From Mimachlamys varia (lineage: Eukaryota; Mollusca; Bivalvia; Pectinida; Pectinidae), in contig OX392534.1 in the NCBI GenBank assembly GCA_947623455.1, forward strand, positions 9,434,001 to 9,498,000: a stretch of 64,000 nucleotides of DNA, written 5' to 3'. Each line of letters begins with the position of its first letter. Within the stretch, counting starts at the first letter, position 1. The notes under the pieces were generated by a model that was given only the letters and a program-made list of their open reading frames with translations, had not been told where the DNA came from and did not search any database. The position numbers were made by a program, and so were the translations under genes. Below, piece by piece: positions 1-15,300 of the stretch.

Positions 1-163
1 AGAAGAGGTTGTCATGTGTAGACTGGTGAATTGTTAAGAGGTCAGATGACAGGAGTAGGTCATTGAACACCTTGCTTGTTGATATCTGTATCGGTTAGAA
101 CAATGTCATCAACTTCAGTTTATTGGTAAAAGAAGGTTTTGACTGTGACAATTTGTTTTTCAG

Positions 164-328
164 TGCTCTCATACCTGTGGCTCTGGAACCAGACATCGTA
201 AAGTCTACTGTTTCCATGGCGACAGGAAGGTGGATGACATGTACTGTCAGAACGAGCGTAAACCAGTAAGCAGTGAGCTGTGTAACCGTCAGAGATGTCC
301 AGAGTGGAGGGAACGTCGGTGGGGAGAT
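164..328 (+). CDS. ADAMTS9/20: ADAMTS exon, TSP1 repeat 1 of window
   Basis: The acceptor is tttttcag at 163 and the donor gtaagt at 329; 55 codons, phase 0 at both ends. It starts CSHTCGSGTR, has the expected TSP1 cysteines and ends WRERRWGD, which supplies the Trp motif of the next repeat. Bases 1-163 are intron. Confidence 0.92.
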
Positions 329-3300
329 GTAAGTTACTAACTCTAGGTACTACCTACTGTACTTACTGTATTCTGAACCAGTATTTTACCGAACAACACT
401 AGATGGCATCAATACATTAATTGTTCAGTCGTGATTTTAGGACATTTTCTGACACTAATGTCATTATAAGTGAAAATGTTCTTGGCTTATTTGAATGTTT
501 TGGGAGAAAAAGTTCACAGATTTTTTTTATCATTGATTATGTATCTGCCAGCTGGTACTTTTGTTTTAAAGAGTTAAACTTCATTCCTTTTGAAATAAGA
601 TGAATTTGTTTTTGGTAGAGCCTGAGTTCTCTGTAATGGTTCCTGTACAGACAAAAGAGTAAGACAGGATATTAACATTCTGTACTGTATAGACATCAGT
701 TACTGGTACACAGAAGTCCTAGAATTTTCTTCTTTAAGCTCCTCAATGTAGATGTCATGTTGACATTTTATACGATTTGAAAATGGCTGTTTATTGGTCA
801 TATGTCAATGAGAGGCTGATAGATTGACGAGATTGTACACAGAAAATACCACCTGGTCACGGTCACAAGTGATCAGGTAGTCAGCCTGTCAATAAATCTT
901 TTAGTCTGTATTTATAGTAGTTCCATTTCACACATTCCTCGGCGTTGTTAGGGGCGGAAAGTGTACTGACATTGTCCACGGCTGATAACATCTTATTTTA
1001 CACCAGCCTGACATGTTATGACCAGGGTTTGCTCAATGCTTATAGTTATCGCTGTACAAGATTTGTGGATATTGAGCTGTAATGATAAATGATCTGGCTT
1101 GAGACATGTTTCACACTCCACAAACTGAGTCAGCCACCCGTGACCTGAGTCAACCACTCGTGACCCTGTCACGGCCATTAAACTGTCTGGAGATGGCCAG
1201 ATACAAGGCTCGGCTGGAATGCCTACAAATGTCTGTAGGTTACAGGAATATCTATAGAGTATAATAACTACACATTAGTATGTATAATGTACTTATACAT
1301 TGATATAGATTCACTTTCTAACATCAGTAGATGTATTTAGTGATAACATATCTTCTATAAATAGCTTGGAACGCTGCTACTTCGACTTATAAATCAGGTT
1401 ATAAGACCAAGCACTTATATTATCCATACCATTAATCACTTATAGTTTATGTTATCCTTAAAGTATCAATACCTGATAAAAGTAACACAGATAAACAAGT
1501 ACTTAACTTCTAGTTGGACTTGTTTAAATGCGTTCTTTACATAAGCTGAATAAGCATCAGAACATGAATTGGTTACTGAGGACATCAGAGATTTGATATT
1601 GTAAAGCCCCACTTACACTATCCCGGTTAACTCAAATACCTCTCATTTTTCGAACAGTTCTTTTGGTCTGATCGAGTTCGTACATATTCAACCAATCTCA
1701 GATTAATTGAAAACCATGTATTCCTGGACCTATTGATTAAGTCCCCACGAGTTGGAGTAAGTGGGGTTTTACTGTATATCATGTATAACAGGTCATAAGA
1801 TTATGTATTACAATTTTGCAGTGTTCCGTTTCATGTGGGCATGGGGTTTCGAAGCGTCGTATTGACTGTCGCCATTATCACGGAGAGATATTGCCACAGG
1901 AGCTGTGTGACCCAACATCCAAGCCTTATGACACGCGAGAATGTTACCTACAGGGTTGTCCTACCACTACCACGACAACTACCACTACCATAGCAACCAC
2001 TACCTCAACCACGGCCAAGCCAAAGACCACACCTACTACACAAACGTCAGCGACACAAACTACTACAAGTCCCACTACCTCAACTACCACCGTGCCTACA
2101 ACAACCGCGGTATCCACGACAACCGCGAGGTCCCTAACCACAACCGAACGACCATCTACCACCAGATCCTGGCCTAGGACTGCTGCTAGAGTCAAGGCTT
2201 CGTGGAAAATTGGTGACTGGACATGGGTAGGTTTATAAATTATCGTAAAATAAAAAACCCTGATGAAATAAATCAATCTTGAAATGTCAATGAGAACTTA
2301 TGTTGTCAGTTGATCATTCTCATTTCTGAACACATTCTCAGTATTTATTTTCTAGTAAACATGACTGTTAGAGTTATCTCCCTTCTGTCATACTCTTTTT
2401 AAAGTAGACATAAAAGGTTATGCTAAAATATGCAGTATTGGAAGGGAATTTAAATTGTTAATTTTATTCATTAAATTTTTACAGTGTTCGGCAACTTGTG
2501 GCAAAGGAACAAGGTTTCGCTATGTTAGATGTGAGGACCAATTTGGACGCATTCAAAGTGGTGCCCTCTGTAGGAGCCGAGAAAAACCTTCCGCTCGTGA
2601 AACTTGTGTCAGAGCTGCGTGTGGAATATGGCGATCTGGAAACTGGGGAGAGGTAGGCTCATGTATATTAGGATTTACATTATCTCGGTATCTGTTACAT
2701 TTGTTTTCTGTTTTACTGGTATATAGTAGATATAATGATGTATCACAAATGATTAATGCATTATACTGTTTGACAAGAGAATGAAACACAAAAGAGTTGC
2801 TCTTTATATCTGTAATGGTTTGACCAACAGTGCAGTGCTTCCTGTGGCGAGGGTACAGCTACCCGCCAGGTTATATGTTACCATATCAACCGACGTCCTA
2901 TAGATGATGACCAGTGTGACAGTTCACTTCGCCCGGAGACAATTCGTACGTGTAACGGAGGAGACTGTCCAACTGTTAGGGAGGATACTTACAAACCCGC
3001 GGTGATCTTATCCAATGATGTGGAGGGTACGACACAGTGGAGAGTAGGACTGTGGAGCCAGGTAGGTATCCCACGGTGTGGGTATAGTCCTGGGGGTGCT
3101 CATCATGAGTTAGTATCTTTAACGGGTGTCTATAGTTGCTGTCTTTGTAAGGTGTTGAATGGTATTGTTCAGTCAGGATTTTCCCAGGGAATGACCCATA
3201 GGGTTGAATTGACTTGTGACTGTGACCTTACTTGATATCTTGGGTCGGTAAAGAAAGAGAAAGGCCAGGATGAAGGGAAGTGGGAGAGTGATTTGAGCAT

Positions 3301-6300
3301 GTGACATGGGTTTGTACCCCGTAAGCCCATGGTGTGTAGATTTCATTGTATCAATTTGTATCATATATAAATCAAAACAGTGTATCCAAAGCTTGTTTTC
3401 CTAATCTAAATGCCTACCTGGTTTTCACACCACATAGCGACCTATTAATGACTGACAAGCTATATACATATAAAACAATTTCAGTGTTCTTCCACCTGTG
3501 GATATGGTTGGAAACGTCGCCAAGTGGTTTGTCAGGACGAGCTCGGAGCCAGTGACAAGTGTGACCTCAAACAGAAACCAGACGAGATTGAGCGCTGCCA
3601 GGCTAAGTCCTGTGGCACCTGGAATACGGGCATGTGGTCACAGGTAGGTCGAATTGTCCCCTGGTCCTCAGTCTGATCGTCAATCATTGACTTGTCCGGT
3701 ATTACGATTTTAGTGTACCTGATATTCCTGTATGTGACCTCACTGAACCCTCTATTTAAAGAAATTAAATAATTCACTTTTACAGTAAGTCTGCTGTTAG
3801 AAGCATTAAATTCAAGACAAGTTTTGATTGAATTATTGATCAATGTCTTCCGTCAATTCAATGGCTGAAAACCAAAACTGTGGAGATATTTCATAGATTA
3901 TTACTTGGTTTTGAAAAGGGTCATATAATTCTTTTATCAAAAACCGATTGGCACTACTTCTTGATATTCGCCGCTAAAAAGATATGATAGCATGAAATTT
4001 CCTCCCAGAAACTCCCCCTACGTATGGTAACGGTTGAGTATATACTAGGGAATTTTCTGTTTTCCAGTGCTCTGTGACGTGCGGTAAAGACGGAGAGCAG
4101 AGTCGTCGTGTCCTTTGTCAGCTTGACGACCAGACCGTATCCAACAGCCTGTGTAACATGACCACCATGCCACCCAATCGACGCCTCTGTAACAACGGCC
4201 TGTGCAGTACCCGTCGGCGCTGGTACATAGCACCCTGGTCACCGGTAAGGCCTGACAATCCCTGGTACAAATATTACCTCCGCTATAACGCCATTAACCG
4301 TCGCCGACGGCAACGTCAAAGGCAACGGCAAAGGCAACGCCAACGCCTACGCCAGCGCCAGAGACAAAGACAAAGGTTACGTCAGCGGCGTCAATAGGTG
4401 TGCGTTGACCTCCTTTGACAGGCGTTGCCCTGGAAACCAAACATTCTCCTCTTTCAATTTTCTAGTGTGCTCGATTGTGCATGATGTGGTGAGGATGATT
4501 TGGTTGTGTGGTGTAAGACTTTCCTCTTCTCTCTTCTGGACCTGACAGTGTATACATTATATACTGAGCTATCCTGGAGCATCCTAATGGGAATAATTCA
4601 CATATATATACTACCAATATTGTATACTTACCATTGCTATAATCCACAAACTAATGACTGCCTCTCTATAACCTGTTAACTAATGGCTGTGCTAACTTCT
4701 AACGGTGGCACTTTTGTACAGAAATCACAGACCCTAATACATCTTGTGTATTTGACCTCATCCTGTAGAGGTCAAGGTTATTTCTCAGTTTCAGAGGTCA
4801 AGACCATGTTGTTTCAGGAGTATAAGAGAATTTTAAGTACTGAATATATGTGACCATAGGACTCTGTACTCAAAATGGTGTAAAAGCTAGGTGAAGTTAC
4901 AATGAGCAAACTTGTCAATTATTGATTGATTAGAAACTTGCAGAAAACGTTTGAATGCTATAGGAGTTTTACTGGGAGTTAAGACCAGCTTATAGAGTTC
5001 TGTAGATATTTCCTGTGGCAAAAAGTGTTTATTTGGTAAGCTTACTGTATTGTTATAGAGCTCTGAATAAGTATGTAAAAGACTTCTCTAATATCATAAA
5101 CTGCTGTCAAAACACACTTTCAAGTAAAGCACATGCTACATGTGTTTCATTGGAGATTTACTTATTGTTCATCTAAGCTCGAATTCCTGAATTAGAATTT
5201 TCCCAAAGACAAGCATTTTTGAAACATTTTTTTACCATAGTTCCAAGCGTTCTATAGAAAAACTTACAGAATATCTTTAAGTTGTTAAAGAAAGATGTTG
5301 AAACTGAAACCAAGGCTTTGATTGGCTGAGGAATGGATCTCCATGCTAGAGAGTGAATGTTTATTAAACCATTGATAACACACAACAGTCGGATATTTTA
5401 TTGTGAATTATATTATTATAAATGAGAGCAAATAGCTCTGTAAAAATATCTATATTTATGTGATATTTCATCTATGCAATCAGTGAAGTTGATCCAATGT
5501 TTTTGAGCGGATAATTCCGTACCCTGTGTGATTTGTTGACATTTTGCTGAGTGACATTTGTTTGTTGTGATATTAATCTGATGCATGAACGGGTCGACAG
5601 TTGTCACCCGTTGTCTGCGGACACGAAGACTGAGGTTGTGACATTTCTCAACAGGAACAATGCATTTAAATATTGATTGTGATCAAAGATGACATGTCTG
5701 TTGTTGTAAATACATCTAAATGTATTTTGCTTTTGTTTTAAATGTTGCTTTTTTGTTGTTGCTTATTTGTGGTGTTGCTGTCTGTTGTCTGTGTGTCTGG
5801 TATAAGTTTTGTTAGTGAATTCTTTAACTGTTTTTGCTGAGTGAAGTTCATATTCACACTGGATTTCAAAATAATTGAAAATGTTGAGAAAATTTTTTTT
5901 AAAAGTACAAGGCCTATTAACACCTATTAACTTGAGTAAATCATCATCTAGTCAAATTTAACCTGTATTTCACTCTGTATAGATCCTTATACTAAATTCA
6001 GCATTTTGATATGTAAAGTTTTAAAACTGATATCACAAGAATACAAAGACTTGTATGCATTCCTGAAACTTTGGCTTTCACAATGTGTTTAATAGGCTCT
6101 AACTCTCTTAAAAGGATTCCCACTAAAGGAGATTTCTAACAAAGGAATTCCAATCAAACAGATTTCTATTAAAGGGATCCAAATGAGAAGGGTTTCCATT
6201 AAAGGGATTCCAATGAAAGAAAATTCCATTAAAAGGGGATTTCAATAAAACATATTCCTATTATTAAAATAGGGATTTGAAAGATTCCCATTAAAGGGAT

Positions 6301-9300
6301 TTCAAATGAAAGGGGTTTCCATTAAAGGGATTCCGATGAAGAAATTCCATAAAGGGATTCCAGTGAAATGGATTTCCATTAAAGGGATACCAATGAAAGG
6401 GATTCTCATTAAATTGATTTCAATAAAAGGGTTTCTCATTGAAGAGATTCCAGTTAATGGGATCCCATTGCAAAATTTTAACCACAAAGCTGTACACAAT
6501 ATAAGAATGACATCATGGGCAGTTTTTTGTTACTGTACCTTTGAAAAACAATTAGGCAGGTTGTTAATATCAAAAGTTTTATTTTAGAGTCTGAAATATC
6601 TTGGAACAGATAAATGGTTTTATCATGTTTAAGTGATGATGCTGGAATTTGGACAAATGCTGGTTTTAAGTAAAATTATTTATAGATCATTCATGTTGTT
6701 GGAAATGGTTTTTTAATTACTCCAATACTAAACTGACAACGATTTGTACTAAATTAGCCATAAATATGTAATAAACGGTGGTGTTATCACCCACAACACA
6801 TGGAAACTACATGTGGATCTCAATGTTCACATTCTATTTGGTGGTTAGACTCCTTCACTAGTATATCGGGAACACCGTCTTACCCATATGTAACTAGGCC
6901 TCTCGGCCAGATAATGTTGATGGCTGCTGTAGGCGTAGGTCTCGTATTGAACAGTATGACCTGGCACCTTTATGTTCCTCATGTAGCTCCGATCTCTGAT
7001 TAGATATGTACAAATAAGATTTAAGCTATGTTTTATTTCTAGTGTTTATATCAATTTTTTATCATTAATAAAAAACAAATCTTTAAATATATACAGGGAA
7101 ATAACAAATAGATTTTTTTATGTCGGTAAAGTAAAAAATCCAATATAAAATATCATTGTAGTTTACTGAACAAAATATCTCATGGATCTGCTGTTTTACC
7201 TGTCACAGAGGAAAGTCTGATATGGTACGATTATCTAGGCTGTTTTGTGGTATCCAGAGTATTTATAATGTTTCTAAGTGACAGTGGCTGTTCTTGTTTC
7301 CATCTTTACGATTATCTAGGCTGTTTTGTGGTATCCAGAGTATTTATAATGTTTCTAAGTGACAGTGACTGTTCTTGTTTCCATCTTTATGTACGTAGCA
7401 GTGGTTGTTGTTGTTGACCCATAAAAGAGACTTCTTTAAGTTGACACTTCTGTGATAATCCTAACTTTCTGTTATTTTTTGAACACATGCAGTATATGAG
7501 TTTTGTTTTTGAAATTAAATCAGTGAAGTACTTTTTATTGTGGTAATTGGTTGTTATGGTTACAATTATGTCAATGCAATTTCGGTTTGGTTGTCATGGT
7601 GATAATTGTACAGTACATATTATATGTATATGTTATGGAAACAAATATAGCATTGTTAGGGTTTTAAGCTTTTGAGTTGCAATTGTGTGTCATATGTTTT
7701 TGTTGCTATGGCAGCAGCTGTTGAGATGTGTGTGGTGTCCATGTTGCTATGGCAACAGCTGTTGAGTTGTGTGTCATGGATATGTTGCTATGGTGACCAC
7801 TGTTGAGTTGTGTGTCATGAATATGTTGCTATGGTGACCACTGTTGATTTGTGTGTCATGGATATGTTGCTATGGTGACATCTGTTGAGTTATGTGTCAT
7901 GGATATGTTGCTATGGTGACAGCTGTTGAGTTGTGTGTCATGGATATGTTGCTATGGTGACAGCTGTTAGTTGTGTATGTTGTGTTTATGTTGCTATGAT
8001 TACAGCAAAGATTCAATGTTTGGACTGCTAACACAAGTTCTCTCCCACACCCCCACACCCCTCATTTATAGCTAGACATGAAATGGAACAAATGAAATAG
8101 TAGATTTTTGGTTGATTGGATTTAATTTCTGGATGTTGTAAAGCTGTCGTTTGTCAGTTGCTCACAGTGCCATACAAACAGTTGTTATGTTGTCCTTCAT
8201 TGTTTAAGTCTTATTTTTACAAAGTAAAGGTACCTGTGGGTATGTTTAGTATTCAAATACAATGAGAAGTGTTGTTGAATTTCATGTAAGAGGTCTGTTT
8301 ATATCAAATCAATTGAATTTACAGTATGACAACTGGTTATTTTAGCTTTCTGGTATTTATTTGAAAATACATGTATGCTGTTAAAATCATCTTATCTCAT
8401 TTTTGAAATCTCTCTTGTGAAACTTGATCTGTCTTTGTGATGTTCTTCCATGAGCTGACCATGTGATTTAAGTTCTGTGAAGTTGATCATGTGACTTTGT
8501 TAATTTCTGTGAAGTTGATCATGTGTCTTTGTTCTGTGAAGTTGGTCATGTGACTTTGTTACTTTCTGTGAAGTTGATCATGTGTCTTTGTTCTGTGAAG
8601 TTGGTCATGTGACTTTGTTAATTTCTGTGAAGTTGATCATGTGTCTTTGTTCTGTGAAGTTGGTCATGTGACTTTGTAGAGTTCTGTGAAGTTGATCATG
8701 TGTCTTTTTTCTGTGAAGTTGATCATGTGACTTTGTTAATTTCTGTGAAGTTGATCATGTGTCTTTGTTCTGTGAAGTTGATCATGTGACTTTGTTAATT
8801 TCTGTGAAGTTGATCATGTGACTTTGTTCTGTGAAGTTGATCATGTGACTTTGTTAATTTCTGTGAAGTTGATCTTGTGTCTTTGTTCTGTGAAGTTGGT
8901 CATGTGACTTTGTAGAGTTCTGTGAAGTTGATCATGTGTCTTTGTTCTGTGAAGTTGGTCATGTGACTTTGTTAATTTCTGTGAAGTTGATCATGTGTCT
9001 TTGTTCTGTGAAGTTGGTCATGTGACTTTGTAGAGTTCTGTGAAGTTGATCATGTGACTTTGTAGAGTTCTGTGAAGTTGATCATGTGACTTTGTAGAGT
9101 TCTGTGAAGGTGATCATGTGACTTTGTAGAGTTCTGTGAAGTTGATCATGTGACTTTGTAGAGTTCTGTGAAGTTGATCATGTGACATTGTAGAGTTCTG
9201 TTAAGTTGATCATGTGACTTTGTAGAGTTCTGTGAAGTTGATCATGTGACTTTGTTAATTTCTGTGAAGTTGATCATGTGACTTTGTAGATATCTGTGAA

Positions 9301-12300
9301 GTTGATCATGTGACTGTGTTAAGTTCTGTGAAGGTGATCATGTGTTTTTAAGTTCTTTCGTTGGGTTTATCATGTGTTTATGTGAACTTCTTCATGTTTT
9401 ATGTTAATTTTTTCTGTCAATTTTATCATGTGTGTTTGTTGAGTTTTTCTGTGAAGTTTATAAATGTCTTTTTGAAGTTGTCTGTGTTCATTTATCTTTG
9501 TAAAATGTCCCTTTTCATCAAAAGTATTACATATTTATGATATTTATACAATTAATACAAACATTGGTTATGATTTTGTTGTAAAATGTGACATGTATAT
9601 TTTTGATTACATTACCATGTTTTTGGTCTCAAATTGTATAGTTGTTGTAGGTAGTTCAAATTGCTTTCATATTACTTTGTTGTGAGTCATGAGGTGTTTT
9701 GTAAAAACATAATCAACCTAGCTTTAACATATACAATTTAGAAAAAGACTCTTAAAATTGTAAAAGAAAAATATTTATTAAATCATTTTGTATCTGTTAC
9801 TAAATTTGTAAATTCTAACATGGAGTTTGTGATGAAAACATGTGTTTATGTAAATGATATTACAGTAGACCGTATTGAATGACAGGAACTTTCATGGTGC
9901 TATATTTTATATTTACACATAAACGTTGTACCTACAATATGATTTTGTCAGAAACACTTCATTTTCTGATTTGAGAAGTAATTTAGTACTACTTGGGTTT
10001 AAAGTTTTTATTTACACAAAAAATATTTAGTCTTTAATATACAAATGTTGAGTGGAGTTTAGAGAAGTTAATTATTTTAGGGGAAGAATATTTCTTTCCA
10101 TATTGGACATGAAGATAAAAAAACAGACGATTATCAATTTCATTGAGGAAAAACAAAACAAAAAAACAACTGAAATATTGAATTATCTTTATGTGGATTT
10201 CTAATCCTAAAGGCATATATGTTGCCATGGTTACAGTGCTGTATCAGTATATAATAAGGATGTCAACAGAAATGTTTGTGATTTATGGAAATATAATGAT
10301 GTAAACAATCAAGGTCTTACAAAAGCTTTAAATAATCAGCCTCAGCTCTGAGTTAAGTTTGTTGTTTCTGTTGTACATGTGGTCATTGATATAGCACATC
10401 TTTGATGTATTAAACTGAATTTTTAATGTTTTTTATTCACAAACTGTTTAATTTTCATTTTTTATTGGTCTTTTCCTTTTAACATTTGTCATTTTGATAA
10501 CTTTTTTATTCTTTATCACAAAAAATGATAGCATTAATTTGTATTAAACAACCGTTTATGATCTCATCTTTTTGTGTTTTCAATGTTTTGTTTCTATTCT
10601 GCTTGCATGCTACCCAGCTTCCTTATATTATCTGAGGGTACACAGGTATATGGTGATGGTGATGGTAAATCTAAGCTACCCAGCTGTAACCTGTTCTACA
10701 GGTCTATAGTTTCTTGCTTTTGTTCCAAGTTAGCCAGTATATGTGGAAGGGGTATATGATATAAAGGAGGACATCAGAATCCCTCACTGCGCTCACCCAG
10801 CCAGGCCCTTATATGTACATCAACAAGGTTGATTGAATACGTTTCAGTCTCTTGCCATGGATCGTCTCTCCACCAAAACTTTAGCACATAACTAGCTAGG
10901 AACCAGAGTGTCGGAATTGTAGTTCTGATTGAACCAGATTTCATACCAAAACCCTAACAGCCTATGTCTGGATTCCCTGCTGTGTCTGTAAATAATAAAA
11001 TAACCAAAGCATTTTGCAGAGAATAAGATGTTTATTGCAATTTGCAATGGACTGGAATAACATCCATTACCATCGGCAACAGAATAACTTTGTGGAAGGG
11101 ACATAATTTACTGTGACAGAAACAAAATGTGATGAATGTCATTTATCTTTCATTACTTGATTAGTGTCTGTAAAATATTGCTCACCATTCTCACATAAAC
11201 ATTTATATTTATATTTATATATTGACCCCATACAGCAGAGAACTTTAACCAGAAATAGTGCCTACATGTTTGTTATGGTTACCATGGTGATAACTTAACA
11301 CTATAAATACCTTCTCTGTACTAAACACTTGTTTATCAGGCTTTTAAGATGACTATACTCCTAATACACAGTACAAGCAATTACAAAATACTTTATATTG
11401 ACGAAACACTTCTGTACGTTTGGTTAACTTACTCTGCACCCTCTGTGGCTATAACAAACTTACAACAGCACTGTGTTAAGTTAACAAGGCTTTCAGAAAC
11501 AATGCTGGCAGTTTCCCGTGATGCACATTTTAACATTGACTTCTCATAGGAAGAAAAAAGAAAATTTAAGTAGCAAGCAATAATCTATCACAGGAGGCTG
11601 AAGGAGGTCAAAGGTTAATTTGTGGTGTTTATATTACAATGTCACCATTTAGTAGCCTGGGTGGCAGAGTGGTTAAAGTGTCCCCACATTCTACTGCTAG
11701 CCCTACACCTCTGGGTTACGAGTACAAAATCAACATCAACGGTACTGACCTACCAACGGTACTGACCGTAGGTTAGCTTTCTTCCACCTCCAAAACCGGG
11801 CATGTCCTCAAATGACCTGGCTGTTAATAGGACATTAAAAAAATAAACAAATCTCACCATTTATTAAACTAAAACCATATTTCAATTTGACAACCATCAT
11901 TGACCTGACAACCATCATTGACCTGACAACCATCATTGATCTAACAACCATTATTGACCTGACAACCATCAATGATCAACATATTTTTACCTTGAAAATA
12001 TCCATTATACCCTGAGCTAACCAATTGTTTTTTCCTGATTTTCAGAACAAAACAAAAAGTAGGTTGGTATGTCTGATGATACAGGGTGGTTTCTATCTAA
12101 TATCCTGATATATGTAAGAAGAGTTGCTGTGATTCAGATTTTAGACCAGCCGTGCCGTTAAGTATCCAAGCAGTGTTGATTGGCCATACATACCTGGAGA
12201 TCTCCTGGTCAATTATAGAAATATTTGTGGAAAGATAAGGCAATCCAATGCATTGGGCACCATCAGCGGTAGTTTTGAGATCATAGATCACGTTTACAAC

Positions 12301-15300
12301 ATGATGTATCCGATTTCTGACAGAAAATACTTCCAATCTTTACATTGTACATTTATATAGATAAAGGTAGAAAAATATTGTTTCAACACAAGTTATGATT
12401 CCAGCAATAAAACTTGCCCCATAATTAGTCATAAGGGTACCACACATTCACGATAACGTCTTTCTTGTGGTAAGAAACGGATCTGTTTTTTCTCAAAATG
12501 CTGTGAAGAATATCAAAATCTAATCTTAGTTGGTATTTTGGTGTTGGATACCATCTTGAGTAGGAATGCTGTCTGGGAAGGGTGTGGCTTTGCCAGGAGA
12601 TAGTACCGACCTTTCTTGATATATAAACCGCATTAAAAAACAAGGAATCTTGGTGCTAAAATTGCTCTGCAGTTCATGAAATAAAATCATGTTTTATCTG
12701 ATATTTAACCACTTTTCTACAGACTCGCTCGTTTTGGCGTCTGTGCAGTTTAAAGAGAACATTTATAGCAATAGGGCTCTGTTAAACGGAGAAATATTGT
12801 GACATGTATTTCAGCTATCAATTTCAGTTTTAATTAAGATCTGACAGGATATACTTAATTCACACGGAGATATGTAATTAAAAACAGCTTCGTGTTTTGC
12901 TACTTTTTGAATGAGAACCTGGTTTCTGCTCCAGTAAGGTGATGCAGTACAGCTCGTGTCCGACAACATACATTATATTGGCATTAAACTGGACAAACCC
13001 ACAATATTATCAATGCATTTCAATTAAATATTTCAGTAGTTAGTCTGTTTGATACACATTTAACAGAATACTCAGATCTAGATATGACTGTGGGAAAATA
13101 GAGATAAACAATCCAGTTGCTTTAAATAGATTTAAATGCTGTGGGCATGATCATTACTAGAGGAGGAATTTAAAAAAAAAAAGATTATTGCAACTTTTCC
13201 ACTGTATCACCCTTGAAGTTTAACCAAAGTCTGTAGCGATCACCTGACCAGCATTCTACTGAAAATATCGTGGTCAATTTGGAAAACAAAGTGTTGTCCC
13301 TATCCTGCATCACTCCCAACTGTAAACTGTACAAAACGCTCCCACCTACTGGTGAGGTATAAAACGTATCCACCTACTGGTGAGGTATAAAACGTACCCA
13401 CCTACTGATGAGGTATTGGGTGTGAGAGACATCGGTACTTACTTTACACTTAGATAGCCAGGAATTATATAAAGCCAGTAGGTTGAGTAAAGTATGAAGC
13501 ATGTAATAACATAGTCTAATTGGTTGTCTTTCTTTTGTCTGTCTGCTGGCCTTGTTTGTTTGCCTGCCTGTACTGGTCTGTCTGTTGTCTGTCTGTCTGT
13601 CTGTACTGGTCTGTCTGTTGTCTGTCTGTCTGCCTGTACTGGTCTGTCTGTTGTCTGTCTGCTGGCCTTGTCTGTCTGTCTGTCTGTATTGGTCCGTCTG
13701 TTGTCGTTCTACTGGCCTTGTCTGTCTGTCTGTACTGGTTCTTCTGTTGTCTGTCTGCTGGCCTTGTCTGTCTGCATGTACTGGTCTGTCTGTTGTTTGT
13801 CTGCTGGCCTTGTCTGTCTGTACTGGTCCGTCTGTTGTCTGTTTGCTGGCCTTGTCTGTCTGCCTGTACTGGTCTGACAGTTGTCTGTCTGCTGGCCTTG
13901 TCTGTCTGCCTGTACTGATCTGTCTGTTGTCTGTCTGCTGGCCTTGTCTGTCTGCCTGTACTGGTCCGTCTGTTGTCTGTCTGTCAACTGGTTTGCCTGA
14001 TCTTTGCTGGTAGAGTGTCTGCTGGTCTAAGGGTGCTAGGCTATATCTGTTAGTAAGAGAACTCTTTAACTATACAGGTAGTCAAAGAAAGCAGACCTCC
14101 AAAAACAACCACACACACTCACATAAATATTTTATAGGCTTTGTCACCCCACTCCTTTGCACTAAAAAGTGAGTTGAAATGAAATTCTGCATGTTGGGGG
14201 ATCACCCATCTTTTTAGGAACCCTGGCCCTGCACCACTTACAGTGTAATGCTTTAGCTGGAGATCTGGTGTAGGATATTGTTTGTGTATTCTTGGACAAT
14301 GTGTAAAATCTGTATGCAACTATAGTTCTGTTTGAATTTTTAAACTGGACATAGAATCTTCCTTACTGTTAAAGACTTTGTGCAGAATCCAGTTTGTAGC
14401 CTGAAGTGTGATACGCTGTGTATTAGTTTTACTCACCCACCCCTGAAATTTCATAATGAACTATTCTGACCTTTGAATTGGGAAAGTTTAAGGCTGTCTC
14501 CAGGGTTCAGGGGTGAATGTGTTGAGATCGTGTGGAAGTACATGTAGTTTAGTCATGTATATAAGCTTTTTATTGTAGCTTTAGGAATGTTTCCATCAAA
14601 TGTTAATGAAGTGATAAGATATAAAATTGGTGTAAGCATTTATTATGGAATTTGCGAATGGTGCATGGAGTTTGCTGATAAATTAATAGTGATAACCCAT
14701 GTGTCACAATTACTTCATGGGATAGTGAGAGTCGACATTTATTGACACTTAGTTCTATACATATTACCTCTAATGCTAGCGATGGTGTTCAGGGTGAGAT
14801 GTTTATTAGACACCTGAAGTTTATCCTAACTAACATTTCAAGTGTTTCTGTTACAGAGATACTCAGCGTCCAAATCGATTTAAGGGTGTATGCTACCAAA
14901 TGAGTTTTATTTTGAATTGGTTTTCTTATCCAAAGAGTTCCTGACAATAAGGCTGTCCTCCCTGTTTTTATGAAATATCAATTACATTGTTTATTAGAAT
15001 TAACTTTAACGCTCCTTGAGGTGCTACATTAAAATTTGACAGTGTTTTTTTTTTTACATTCACAATGAAATGTATAAGCTCCAGATGCTGGGAGAAAAGT
15101 TGTTTCTATTTTTTTTTTGAGGAGAGGAACTGACAACTTTTTATATTAACTGCAATCGCCAACCCAAACCTTCCTATCCATCAATAGCAGAGTCAAAAAT
15201 ACTTCACATGGCGATTTCAGTGAAATCTTAACTTCGTCAATAATCATTTGAAAAAAAATATACATGTATGTAAATTGATGATGAATTCCCTTTTACCATT

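Noticed and set aside
13520..14013. Cys/Leu-rich open frames in all three forward frames
   Set aside because: Produced by a stop-free pyrimidine-rich minisatellite inside an intron; no splice or domain support.
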